This document shows, piece after piece, positions 43,248-51,408 of a DNA stretch of 64,000 nt (positions are counted from its first letter, which is position 1; each line of letters starts with the position of its first letter). Location of the stretch: NCBI GenBank assembly GCA_017519045.1, contig JAFWTC010000016.1:28440-92439 (forward strand). The letters run 5' to 3'. Below the pieces are notes generated by a model. It was not told the origin of the DNA, did no database searches, and saw nothing but the letters and a program-made list of their open reading frames with translations. Made by a program: the position numbers and the translations under genes. The DNA comes from Candidatus Methanomethylophilaceae archaeon (GTDB lineage Archaea; Thermoplasmatota; Thermoplasmata; Methanomassiliicoccales; Methanomethylophilaceae).

Positions 43248-44441
43248 TCAAATGAGGTCCTCGAATCCCTCGACGACCTGGGGGTACTTCTCCTTGACGG
43301 CCTTGAGGAGGTTGTACACGTTGACCTCCTTGATGTCCGCCTGGGAGATCATCTTGATGAGGTCGTCTATGACCTCGTCGGAAAGGGTGGCGAGCTTCTC
43401 CTTGGCCATCCAGTTCCTGAAGAGCTTGTCCTCCATCCTGTCGCGCCACATCTTCTCATAGGGCATGAGGGCGTCCTTGGAGAAGTCGCCCTTCTTGGCG
43501 CACTCGGCGAGAACCTTGCCGGCGTACATCCCGGTCCTGCAGGCGTGGCAGATCCCTCCTCCGGTTATCGGGTCGATGACCCTGGCCGCGTCTCCGACTA
43601 GGATAATATTGTCGTCGACGGCGCAGTCGAGCCCGGGGCAGGTGGAGACGAATCCCCCCATGATCTCCAGGCACTGGGCCTTGGCGAACCTGGGGTCCTC
43701 GGCGATGAACTTGTCCAGATAGTACTTGGCGTCGGCGCCCTTCTTGCACAGGGAGCCCATGACCCCTATTCCGACGTTGGCGACGCCGTTGCCCTTGGGG
43801 AATATCCAGACGTATCCTCCGGGGGCGGCGGACCCTATGACGAACTCGCAGAAGTCCGGGGCCACGTCGAGGTTGCACATCCTGTACTGGATGCAGGAGT
43901 CTATGTCGCTCAGGCTGAGGTTGGTGTCGATTCCCGCCCACCTTCCAACCTGGCTCTCGTACCCGTCGGCGGCCACGACGGCCTTGGCGCGGATCTCGAT
44001 CTCCTCGCCCATCGACTTCGCCTTGACTCCGACAATCTTCCCGTCGGGCCCGCGGAGGATGCCGGTGGCGGAGGTGCGGAGCATGATCTTGGCTCCTGCG
44101 GCGGCCGCGTCCTTGGCGAGGGCCTTGTCGAACAGATGCCTCTCGAGGACGTATCCGACCTCGGTTCCGGCCTTGGACTCGTCCAGCTGGAACGCGGTCC
44201 CCTGGGTGGACTTGATTATGGCGCCTTTCATGTCGCCGCGGATCCAGGTGGGGTCGGGGGTTATTCCGACCTCGCTGAGCCATTTCTTGGCCACTCCCTC
44301 GGCGCACCTGAGGGGGGCGCCTATCTCCGCCTTCTTCTCGATCAGTATGGTGTCGAGTCCGCCCTGGGCGCAGAACTTCGCCGCCATGCTTCCGCCGGGA
44401 CCGGCCCCGACGACCACTATGTCGCACTGGTAGGTCTTCAT
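43248..44441 (-). CDS. Geranylgeranyl reductase family flavoprotein
   Basis: The 397-residue enzyme has an N-terminal FAD-binding Rossmann motif VVVGAGPGGSMAAKF with a following IEKK, the conserved PxxW-like substrate region, and a second FAD motif GDAARVIDPITGGGICHA. Archaeal members hydrogenate the geranylgeranyl chains of membrane ether lipids, using reduced ferredoxin. The ferredoxin gene just upstream is the natural electron donor, and the tetraether synthase lies before that. The frame is open farther upstream, but MKTYQCDIVVVGAG, five bases after the ferredoxin stop, is the family start. Confidence 0.92.
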   Translation of the reverse strand: MKTYQCDIVVVGAGPGGSMAAKFCAQGGLDTILIEKKAEIGAPLRCAEGVAKKWLSEVGITPDPTWIRGDMKGAIIKSTQGTAFQLDESKAGTEVGYVLERHLFDKALAKDAAAAGAKIMLRTSATGILRGPDGKIVGVKAKSMGEEIEIRAKAVVAADGYESQVGRWAGIDTNLSLSDIDSCIQYRMCNLDVAPDFCEFVIGSAAPGGYVWIFPKGNGVANVGIGVMGSLCKKGADAKYYLDKFIAEDPRFAKAQCLEIMGGFVSTCPGLDCAVDDNIILVGDAARVIDPITGGGICHACRTGMYAGKVLAECAKKGDFSKDALMPYEKMWRDRMEDKLFRNWMAKEKLATLSDEVIDDLIKMISQADIKEVNVYNLLKAVKEKYPQVVEGFEDLI

Positions 44442-44446
44442 TCGGC

Positions 44447-44611
44447 TCACTCCATCGACAGCGCCGCGACGGGGCACAGCTTCACGCATCTCCCGCACCT
44501 GACGCAGTCCTCATTGAATTCGAGGACGAAATCATTCAAGAATATGGCGTTCTTGGGGCAGGACCCCACGCATCCTCCGCAGTGGAGGCATTTGTCGACG
44601 TCTACCTTCAT
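44447..44611 (-). CDS. Small 2[4Fe-4S] ferredoxin
   Basis: A 54-residue protein too short for many gene finders. It contains two CxxCxxCxxxCP motifs (CLHCGGCVGSCP and CVRCGRCVKLCP), each contributing to a 4Fe-4S cluster. It lies between the tetraether lipid synthase and the geranylgeranyl reductase on the same strand with gaps of 4 and 5 bases, so it very likely supplies electrons to one or both. Ends in TGA. Confidence 0.93.
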   Translation of the reverse strand: MKVDVDKCLHCGGCVGSCPKNAIFLNDFVLEFNEDCVRCGRCVKLCPVAALSME

Positions 44612-44615
44612 CTAA

Positions 44616-46238
44616 TCACTCGTCCTTGGGAACTATAAGGGCCTCGGCAAGCTCCTTGGCCTGCTCCTGATGGGTTTTCTTCCACTCCTCCAGCGGGACG
44701 GAGAACTGCTCCTCCACCTGCTTCCTGAACTCGGGACCGCTGTTGTAGGCACAGAACGGGATGACGCGACAGTCGGGAGTCACGTAGTGGACTCCGCAGC
44801 GCCTGACCCTCTCGACGTCGTAGTTGTAGCTGTCCTGGAAGTGCATTCCGCAGATCAGCATCATCTTCCACGAGAACGCGGCGAGGGTCTCCTTGGACTT
44901 GTCGCCCATGACGGCGGAGATCATCTTGACGAACTTCGACTTGGTGAGGCCTTCGGGCATCTTGCTCTCGTCGGTGCAGGAGTTGAGGAGCTTCAGCAGT
45001 TTGAGGGCGTAGAGCTTCTTGAACTTGGCGTCCTCCACCTTGTCGGCCATGGCGTCGAGCTCCTTGGAGAACCTGGCCACGTCCACGAACCTGGGGAACG
45101 GGACGACGTTGCCCTTCTCGTCCTGAAACAGGTACGTGGCTATGCCGCAGTGGGGGTGGGTGGTGAACGTGACCTTGGTCTCCCCGAGGAACGAGGAGGC
45201 GAACTTGGAGATGGGCGCGACAACAGGGACGGGGTACCAGTCGTCCTTGTTCGCGTATCCTGTCTGCTCCTCCACGCACCTTATGAGGTCCGGCAGGGTG
45301 AACCTTCCCTTGGAGACCTCCTCCTGGGTGACGCGTCCGGTGAACGCGACGGGCTGGAAGTTCACTCCCCTTATGACGTCGGAGTTCTCGAAGGCGAACT
45401 TCACGATGTCGCCGATCTCGTCGTCGTTCATGCCGGTGACGACCACGGGCACGAGCACGATGGACGGGCTGTGGAGGCCCTCCTCGTTGAGCCTCCTGCA
45501 GTTCTCGATGACCTTCATCTTGACGTCCAGCATCTTCCTGGCCCTGGAGCGGATGTAGACGTCCTCCCTGAGGCTGTCGAACTGGAGGTAGATGGTGTTC
45601 ATCCCGGCCATCTTGGCCGCCTTCAGGAACTCGTAGTCCTTGGCGAACTTGATTCCGTTGGTGGCGACCTGGATCTGGGCGAACTTGAGGGACTTCGCGT
45701 ACGCGATGGCGTCGATGAACCTGTCGTAGACGGTAGGCTCCCCTCCCGCGAACTGGACCGCGGTGCACTTGATGGGCTCCTCGGCCCTGAGGGTCTCCAG
45801 CATCGCCTTCACCTGTTCGAAGGTGGGCTCGTAGACGTACCCCTGGTGGTTCGCGTTGGCGAAGCAAATGGGGCAGTTCATGTTGCACCTGTTGGTGAGG
45901 TCGACGTTGGCGATGGCGGTGCAGGAGAGCATGTCTATCCTGTTGCCGTCGATGACGATGTGGACGGCGTCGTCCCCTCCCGGAGGGATGGTGGTATCGC
46001 GCGGATTATGCAGCCCGACCCCGTCGTGGGCGAACTTCTCTGCCTTCAGGTAGTAGTCCACGTCGGACCAGTAGACGTCGCTGAACTTGCCGTGGACGGG
46101 GCACTCCTTCTCCATGTAGACCTTTTTGTCCCTCGCCACGATGTCAGCGTCCAGAAGCCTTCCGCACTCCGGACAGAGAGACCTGGTCTTTTTAGGGAGC
46201 CCGGTCCCCGCAGAATAATCCTTCGAAGTTATAGTCAT
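44616..46238 (-). CDS. tes: Radical SAM tetraether lipid synthase (Tes-like)
   Basis: The 540-residue protein has two N-terminal metal-binding cysteine pairs (CPECG and ECPVHG), a radical SAM domain with CNMNCPIC (Cys118, 122, 125) and the GGEP motif, and a cysteine-containing C-terminal domain (CGVHYVTPDCRVIPFCAYN) as expected for auxiliary Fe-S clusters. This matches the archaeal Tes family (MJ0619 type), which joins two diether lipids tail to tail to make GDGT or macrocyclic archaeol. It starts the operon with ferredoxin and geranylgeranyl reductase. A TATA-like box at 46265-46278 and a GGAG upstream of the ATG support the start. Confidence 0.9.
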   Translation of the reverse strand: MTITSKDYSAGTGLPKKTRSLCPECGRLLDADIVARDKKVYMEKECPVHGKFSDVYWSDVDYYLKAEKFAHDGVGLHNPRDTTIPPGGDDAVHIVIDGNRIDMLSCTAIANVDLTNRCNMNCPICFANANHQGYVYEPTFEQVKAMLETLRAEEPIKCTAVQFAGGEPTVYDRFIDAIAYAKSLKFAQIQVATNGIKFAKDYEFLKAAKMAGMNTIYLQFDSLREDVYIRSRARKMLDVKMKVIENCRRLNEEGLHSPSIVLVPVVVTGMNDDEIGDIVKFAFENSDVIRGVNFQPVAFTGRVTQEEVSKGRFTLPDLIRCVEEQTGYANKDDWYPVPVVAPISKFASSFLGETKVTFTTHPHCGIATYLFQDEKGNVVPFPRFVDVARFSKELDAMADKVEDAKFKKLYALKLLKLLNSCTDESKMPEGLTKSKFVKMISAVMGDKSKETLAAFSWKMMLICGMHFQDSYNYDVERVRRCGVHYVTPDCRVIPFCAYNSGPEFRKQVEEQFSVPLEEWKKTHQEQAKELAEALIVPKDE

Positions 46239-46264
46239 GGTACCTGTGCTCCGATGTTCATAAT

Positions 46265-46278
46265 TCTATATAAAAAGG
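46265..46278 (-). promoter_or_regulatory. Promoter of the lipid operon
   Basis: The minus strand reads CCTTTTTATATAGA, a good TATA-like box centred about 33 bases before the tes ATG. Confidence 0.55.
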
Positions 46279-46360
46279 TTCCACAGCGTCCATCGGCCTT
46301 CCGACTGCGTGGCGTGCATGCACGGGCCCCGTTTAAGACGTCTCCGGACGAGTCCGAGGC

Positions 46361-49300
46361 ATGAGACGCAACGACAAAAGGGGCGCGATGCCGTTCGCGG
46401 TCGTGGCCGTGGCCATACTGCTGGCTTCGGCCGCGTGCGGAGCGATAGCGGCCGACTACGAGAGGGCGGCGCAGGAGAGCCGCAGCGGCGAGAAGGACGC
46501 GGAGGCCGTGGACGCGGCGATAGGGAGCATGAGGGGCTTCGTGAACAGGGGGCTGGCGGAGATCATACGCGACGTGTCGCTCTCCGACGGGAACGTCGAG
46601 GACAGGATGGAGTCTTTCGGCAGGAGGGCGGAGACCTGGCTCGACGACCAGTTCCCGATGACCGAGGACGGGGTCCGCGCAGAGCTCGTGTCGCACGACG
46701 TCAGCCTGGAGGCTGAGTCGCTGAGGCTGGTGCCCTCGGAGGAAGCGCCGTCGGGATACGTCCCGGCGTACCTGAAAGCGGTCGGGACGGTGTCTGTGAG
46801 GGTGCAGACCAACACCGGCTCGGCGGAGACGGACCTGGACGTGTCGACCGACGGCAGCTGCGTCCTCCCCCTGGCGGCGGAGCAGGGGTCGCTGTTCGAG
46901 CGCATGGCCGGGGAGGGGTCCGTGTCCCTGTCGGAGATCATGTCCTACCAGCTCTCCGGGCTGGCCCAGATCAGAGTGCTGAACGGATACGGGGCGGCCA
47001 GCGCCCGCGGGCCGATGGGGACGGACCGCATCGTCACCAAGGAGGACGTCCTGAAGGCGTACGACGAGGCGCTCGTCCTGCTGTCCATGATCTGCTTCAG
47101 GGACGGGGAGGGACGGATCGCCTCCGCGGAGAAGGCGGATCCGGCGACCATCCTGGCTTCGAAGGGCGGGAAGATCACCATAGACCTGCAGGCGGCGTAC
47201 GCCCAGGTCCTGATGTCCCTCCTGGACGACATGGCCCTGAAGTGGTTCGACTACCTTCCCGGCAACGGTCTGTCGAAGAACCTGCAGTCCCGCCTGCTGC
47301 CGTATAGAGCGTATTCCGACGCCTTGACGGCGTTCCTGAAGGGGGAGGAGGCGTTCAGCGCCGCGCCGTACCTGAGGGAGATGATGGACCTGAACGGCGT
47401 GCCCGAGGACGTCTACAGGTACCCCGGGATCGGGAAGACCCCGCTGTCCGCCCAAGGAACGACGATTGAGATGGAGAATCCGAGCGTCGACGTCCTGGGG
47501 ACGGATTGGATCAGGCACTTCAGGAGCGACTACGACACCCGGGAGAACTGGGTCGTGGACTACGCCAGGAACGTCCTCCGCGCCGCCGTCCTGAAGGTGG
47601 GGGACCGCACGGGGCTGGGATCCGTGACGGCGGAGGTGGACCCTTACGGCGGGGAAAGGATGGCCGAAGCCGTGTCCTCCGCCGTCGACGGGGCCTTGAA
47701 AGGGCTGCACGAGAGGTTCCAGGAATCGGTAACGGCAGCTCTTGCCGAATCCTGCGCCGCAGACCCGTTCTACTCGGCGATATGCGAGGGGATAGCGAAC
47801 CACAAAGACTCCTACGTCCTCGAGGAGGAGTTCGAAAGGAGGGCCAGGACCGCGCTGACGGCCGCCCTCGGGCCGGAGGAGGCTGAAAAAGCCATGTCCG
47901 GACAGGAGTACGCCGACGCCTTGGAGGCCTACCGCGGGAAGGTGTACGCGGACCTGGAGGTCTTCGACAGGCTGGAGAGGATCCCGGGAGGCCAGAACGT
48001 GTTCGTCAGGATGATCATGTCGGAGATATGCTCGTTCGGCATGGAGGCGTCCGGGATCGCATCCCTGGCCGGCGCCAGGATGTCGTCGGTCTGCAAGGAG
48101 ATGTGCGACGTCTACGGCATGAATCCCTACGGAGGGCCGATTGATATGCCGGGATCGCCCGCGTTCCAGGTGGAGAGGGAGGGCGGAGGGGTCTCCTTCG
48201 AGACCATCAAGGCGACGATCTCGTCGTCTCCGGCCGTATCCGGGCCGTTTCTGGACGAGGGCTCCTGCATCCACTCCGTCGGATTCGGGGAGGGCGCCTC
48301 CGCCGCCTACTCCGCGACGTACCGCGTCTCGATAGAGGACGACGTCTCCTACGGCCTGAAAGGGTTCGGGTCGCTGTCCTCGGCCCTCGGGACCCCGTCT
48401 TGCGTCGTGTCTGGAAGCTTCCACGTGTCCGTGACCTTCGAGGTCAGGGTCGTGAGCGGATGGTCGCTCCAAGGCATCGACTACAAGCCCAGCTGCACGT
48501 TCGCGGACGACCTCGAAGACGCTGCCCTCAAGGCCTTGGAGCCGATCCTGGAGCCCCTGAGGAAGTTCATGGAGGTCATGGGCGTGGTGATGACCGCCGT
48601 GGGCGAGAGGATCGCGGACGCGGCCAGGATGATAGCCGAGTACGTCCGCATCCTCTACGACGACCTGATAGCCCCGCTCACCGAGATATGCGAGTGGGCC
48701 AGGTCCAAGCTGGACGAGTTCGCCTGCCAGCTGACCGAGAGCTTCCTGATCAAGATAGGGCTCAAGGACCAGAGCATATCCATGAAGCTGTACGGATACG
48801 ACCTCACCATCACCTCCGACCTGGTCTCCCTCACCGGGAAGACGAAGACCCTGTTCTCGATAGAGATGGGCAAGGAGGTGGACGGCCGCAAGGTCGTCGC
48901 CGGCGTGACCCTCAAGACCAAGGGCGGCCTGAACGCGGACGACATCCGCTTCGTAGGATTCGGGAGCATAAAGGACCCGGGCGACAAGAGCGCCGGCAAG
49001 AGCCCTTGGAACGTCAAGGTCAGGCTGGACCCCTTCATGAAGAGCGGGAAGCACCTCCTGACCGTTGACGGCAGGGCGGGAAAGACCTCCGTGTCGCTCG
49101 TCCTCCCCGAGATGGTGCAGTACCACGAGCTGGGGCTCCGCCTGAGCGACGTGCCCGGGGTGGGCGCCGCCCTTTCGAACATCCCCCTGCCGCTGGTCGG
49201 AGCGAAGGCCTCGCTGGACGCGGGGTTCAGCCTCAAGTACGACGCCCCGATGAAGAGGGGCCTGGTCATCAACGAGTTCGAGACCAACCCCGCGGGCGAC

Positions 49301-50305
49301 GACAGGGGCGGCGAATGGGTGGAGCTGTTCAACAACTCGGAATCGACGGTGGAGCTGGACGGATACACCCTCACCGCGTCCTCGGACTGGAGGAGCAAGG
49401 TCATGCCGCTGTCCGGGTCCATCTCCCCGGGAGAGTTCATGAAGATTGAGCCGGACTTCGTCATGGTCAACTCCTCCGGCAAGTACACCAGGTCCGGGGA
49501 GGCCCTCACCCTGAAGGACGCGGACGGCGCCGTCGTGGACAAGACTCCCACGGTGAGGGACGACCAGGACGACGGGAAGACCTGGCATAGGGAGTTCGAC
49601 GGGGGAACGGAGTGGACGCTGTCCGAGGGGACGCCAGGATCGAGCAACGGAAGCCGCCTGAACGCGGTCATCTCGGCTGGGGACCTGAAGGACATAGCGT
49701 GGGACTCGGTCCAGGGAGCCTTCGGCGACGTCGGGTACATAACCGACGCGGAGTCGCTGGAGGCGTTCCTGAAGAGCCTGGTGAGGCGCACGGTGGACGG
49801 GACGATAGACAAGGTGACCGGGTGCATCGTGGAGGCGTCCGTGTACGTCGAGGTGTCCGTGAGCGACCTGGCCTCCACGACCGAGGCGGGGTTCAGGATA
49901 GCCCTGCGCTCCGACTCCCGGCTGGCGGAGGATTGCCTGAAGTTCGTGGCGGGGAAGCTGGAGAGCCTGATCCTGGGGATCGAGGACCCTTACTCCATAT
50001 CCATCGGCAAGGCCTTCATGGAGGACGTGGACCTGGAAATCTGCGTGGGGTCGTCCATAGGCCTCCCGGAGATCCTCACCAAGGGGTCCGACATCGAAAG
50101 GACGAGCGCGGAGGTGGTGTTCCGCTCCAACCTGGCGGCGATATCCGCGCTCCTCGGCGACAATGCGGGAAGGCCGGAGACGGTGTGCGGGGTCCGCATA
50201 TGCGGATGCCCCCTGGCCGCGATACCGGACGGGGTCAGGGCGGACAAGAGCATGGACCGCGACCTGTGGCTGATGAGGCTCTCCGTCCAGTGGGCGCCCG
50301 CATAA
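46361..50305 (+). CDS. Giant exported protein with lamin-tail domain
   Basis: The 1,314-residue protein has one N-terminal hydrophobic segment preceded by basic residues (MRRNDKRGAMPFAVVAVAILLASAACGAIAA), like an archaeal class III pilin-type signal or an anchor. The middle is long and alpha-helical with an amphipathic region near residues 735-800. A lamin-tail domain is clear from about residue 968 (LVINEFETNPAGDDRGGEWVELFNNSESTVELDGYTL to about 1075). I do not recognise the rest. It resembles large archaeal surface proteins of unknown function linked to pilus-like loci. It is monocistronic and ends in TAA. Confidence 0.72.
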   Translation: MRRNDKRGAMPFAVVAVAILLASAACGAIAADYERAAQESRSGEKDAEAVDAAIGSMRGFVNRGLAEIIRDVSLSDGNVEDRMESFGRRAETWLDDQFPMTEDGVRAELVSHDVSLEAESLRLVPSEEAPSGYVPAYLKAVGTVSVRVQTNTGSAETDLDVSTDGSCVLPLAAEQGSLFERMAGEGSVSLSEIMSYQLSGLAQIRVLNGYGAASARGPMGTDRIVTKEDVLKAYDEALVLLSMICFRDGEGRIASAEKADPATILASKGGKITIDLQAAYAQVLMSLLDDMALKWFDYLPGNGLSKNLQSRLLPYRAYSDALTAFLKGEEAFSAAPYLREMMDLNGVPEDVYRYPGIGKTPLSAQGTTIEMENPSVDVLGTDWIRHFRSDYDTRENWVVDYARNVLRAAVLKVGDRTGLGSVTAEVDPYGGERMAEAVSSAVDGALKGLHERFQESVTAALAESCAADPFYSAICEGIANHKDSYVLEEEFERRARTALTAALGPEEAEKAMSGQEYADALEAYRGKVYADLEVFDRLERIPGGQNVFVRMIMSEICSFGMEASGIASLAGARMSSVCKEMCDVYGMNPYGGPIDMPGSPAFQVEREGGGVSFETIKATISSSPAVSGPFLDEGSCIHSVGFGEGASAAYSATYRVSIEDDVSYGLKGFGSLSSALGTPSCVVSGSFHVSVTFEVRVVSGWSLQGIDYKPSCTFADDLEDAALKALEPILEPLRKFMEVMGVVMTAVGERIADAARMIAEYVRILYDDLIAPLTEICEWARSKLDEFACQLTESFLIKIGLKDQSISMKLYGYDLTITSDLVSLTGKTKTLFSIEMGKEVDGRKVVAGVTLKTKGGLNADDIRFVGFGSIKDPGDKSAGKSPWNVKVRLDPFMKSGKHLLTVDGRAGKTSVSLVLPEMVQYHELGLRLSDVPGVGAALSNIPLPLVGAKASLDAGFSLKYDAPMKRGLVINEFETNPAGDDRGGEWVELFNNSESTVELDGYTLTASSDWRSKVMPLSGSISPGEFMKIEPDFVMVNSSGKYTRSGEALTLKDADGAVVDKTPTVRDDQDDGKTWHREFDGGTEWTLSEGTPGSSNGSRLNAVISAGDLKDIAWDSVQGAFGDVGYITDAESLEAFLKSLVRRTVDGTIDKVTGCIVEASVYVEVSVSDLASTTEAGFRIALRSDSRLAEDCLKFVAGKLESLILGIEDPYSISIGKAFMEDVDLEICVGSSIGLPEILTKGSDIERTSAEVVFRSNLAAISALLGDNAGRPETVCGVRICGCPLAAIPDGVRADKSMDRDLWLMRLSVQWAPA

Positions 50306-50337
50306 AAGATTTAATCGTGGGACAGGATGGAGAAGTC

Positions 50338-51408
50338 ATGGCCGGAATGGATTACAAGGTGCCCACGGTGCTGTCCGCGGAGGAGCTGATGGAGAAGGCT
50401 TTCCACAGGGCCTCCAAGATCACCAAGAACGGCACCAACGCACTGGATTCGCGCAAGAAGACCGCTCTGGCCAAAGTCACGGCCGCGGGGGACATAGTGG
50501 TCACCTCCCTCAGGTCCTACGTGGACAGGTTCCCGAGGATGGACAAGGCCGACGACTTCTTCCCCGAGCTGGCGGACATAGTCATCGGGATAGACAGGTA
50601 CAAGAAGGCGCTGGGGGCGGTGAACTGGTGCTCCTCCAACGCCGAGAAGCTCAAGAACTCGTGCCTCAGGGACATCCGCAAGACCAAGGACCCGGAGATA
50701 ATAGAGGCGATCCGCAAGAGCTTCTACGGCAGGCTGAACTCGTACGTGGACAGGATCTCGGAGGACCTCCTGTTCCTTCAGGACGCCAGGGAGAAGCTGA
50801 AGAGGATCCCGTCCATAGACCCGAAGGTCCCCACGCTGGTCGTGGCCGGATTCCCGAACGTCGGGAAGAGCAACCTGGTGACCGTCCTGTCCTCCGCCGC
50901 GCCGGAGATCGCGCCGTACCCTTTCACCACGAAGGGGGTCATAGTCGGGCACATGGCCGACGACTACAGGAAATACCAGATCATAGACACCCCGGGGCTC
51001 CTGGACAGGACGTTCGACGAGAGGAACGACATCGAGAAGCAGGCGGTCCTGGCGCTCAGGTACCTGACGGACGTGATGCTCTTCGTGATCGACCCCTCGG
51101 AGACCTGCGGGTTCTCGCTGGACGTCCAGGAGAAGCTCCTCAGGAACATACAGGACGGCTTCCCCGGGGTCCCGATAATAGTGGCGGAGAGCAAATCCGA
51201 CATAATGGTCCGCGAAGGGGAGAGGATGTCTTTCTCCGCACAGACGGGCGACGGGATGGACGCGGTGAAGGAGAGGGTGCTGAAGGAGCTCAGGGAGGTC
51301 TTCCGCCGCAAGGCCGTTGAGGCGGACCTGGAGGAGCCCGAGCGATGGCCGGGAAGGTCGCGGCAAGCCCCGAGATGGAGGAGTACTTCTCCCGCCTCAT
51401 GGAGATGA
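50338..51408 (+). CDS. NOG1-family GTPase
   Basis: The 356-residue protein has an N-terminal four-helix NOG1 domain, then a G domain with G1 GFPNVGKSN, G2 area YPFTTKGVIVGH and G3 DTPGLLDR. The G4 position reads ESKSD instead of the usual NKxD, so guanine specificity may be weakened. NOG1 acts in 60S/50S ribosome assembly. I chose ATG 50338, with GGAGAAG upstream and a TATA-like ATAAAAGATTTAAT at about 50302-50315. The last 21 codons overlap polC by 64 bases and look atypical, suggesting a slipped stop. Confidence 0.88.
   Translation: MAGMDYKVPTVLSAEELMEKAFHRASKITKNGTNALDSRKKTALAKVTAAGDIVVTSLRSYVDRFPRMDKADDFFPELADIVIGIDRYKKALGAVNWCSSNAEKLKNSCLRDIRKTKDPEIIEAIRKSFYGRLNSYVDRISEDLLFLQDAREKLKRIPSIDPKVPTLVVAGFPNVGKSNLVTVLSSAAPEIAPYPFTTKGVIVGHMADDYRKYQIIDTPGLLDRTFDERNDIEKQAVLALRYLTDVMLFVIDPSETCGFSLDVQEKLLRNIQDGFPGVPIIVAESKSDIMVREGERMSFSAQTGDGMDAVKERVLKELREVFRRKAVEADLEEPERWPGRSRQAPRWRSTSPASWR

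Noticed and set aside
46235..49588. Open frame of 1,117 codons on the minus strand opposite the lamin-tail protein gene
   Set aside because: Its composition is rich in Arg, Gly, Val and His with no motifs, as expected for the shadow of a GC-rich gene; the plus-strand frame has a signal segment and a recognisable domain.
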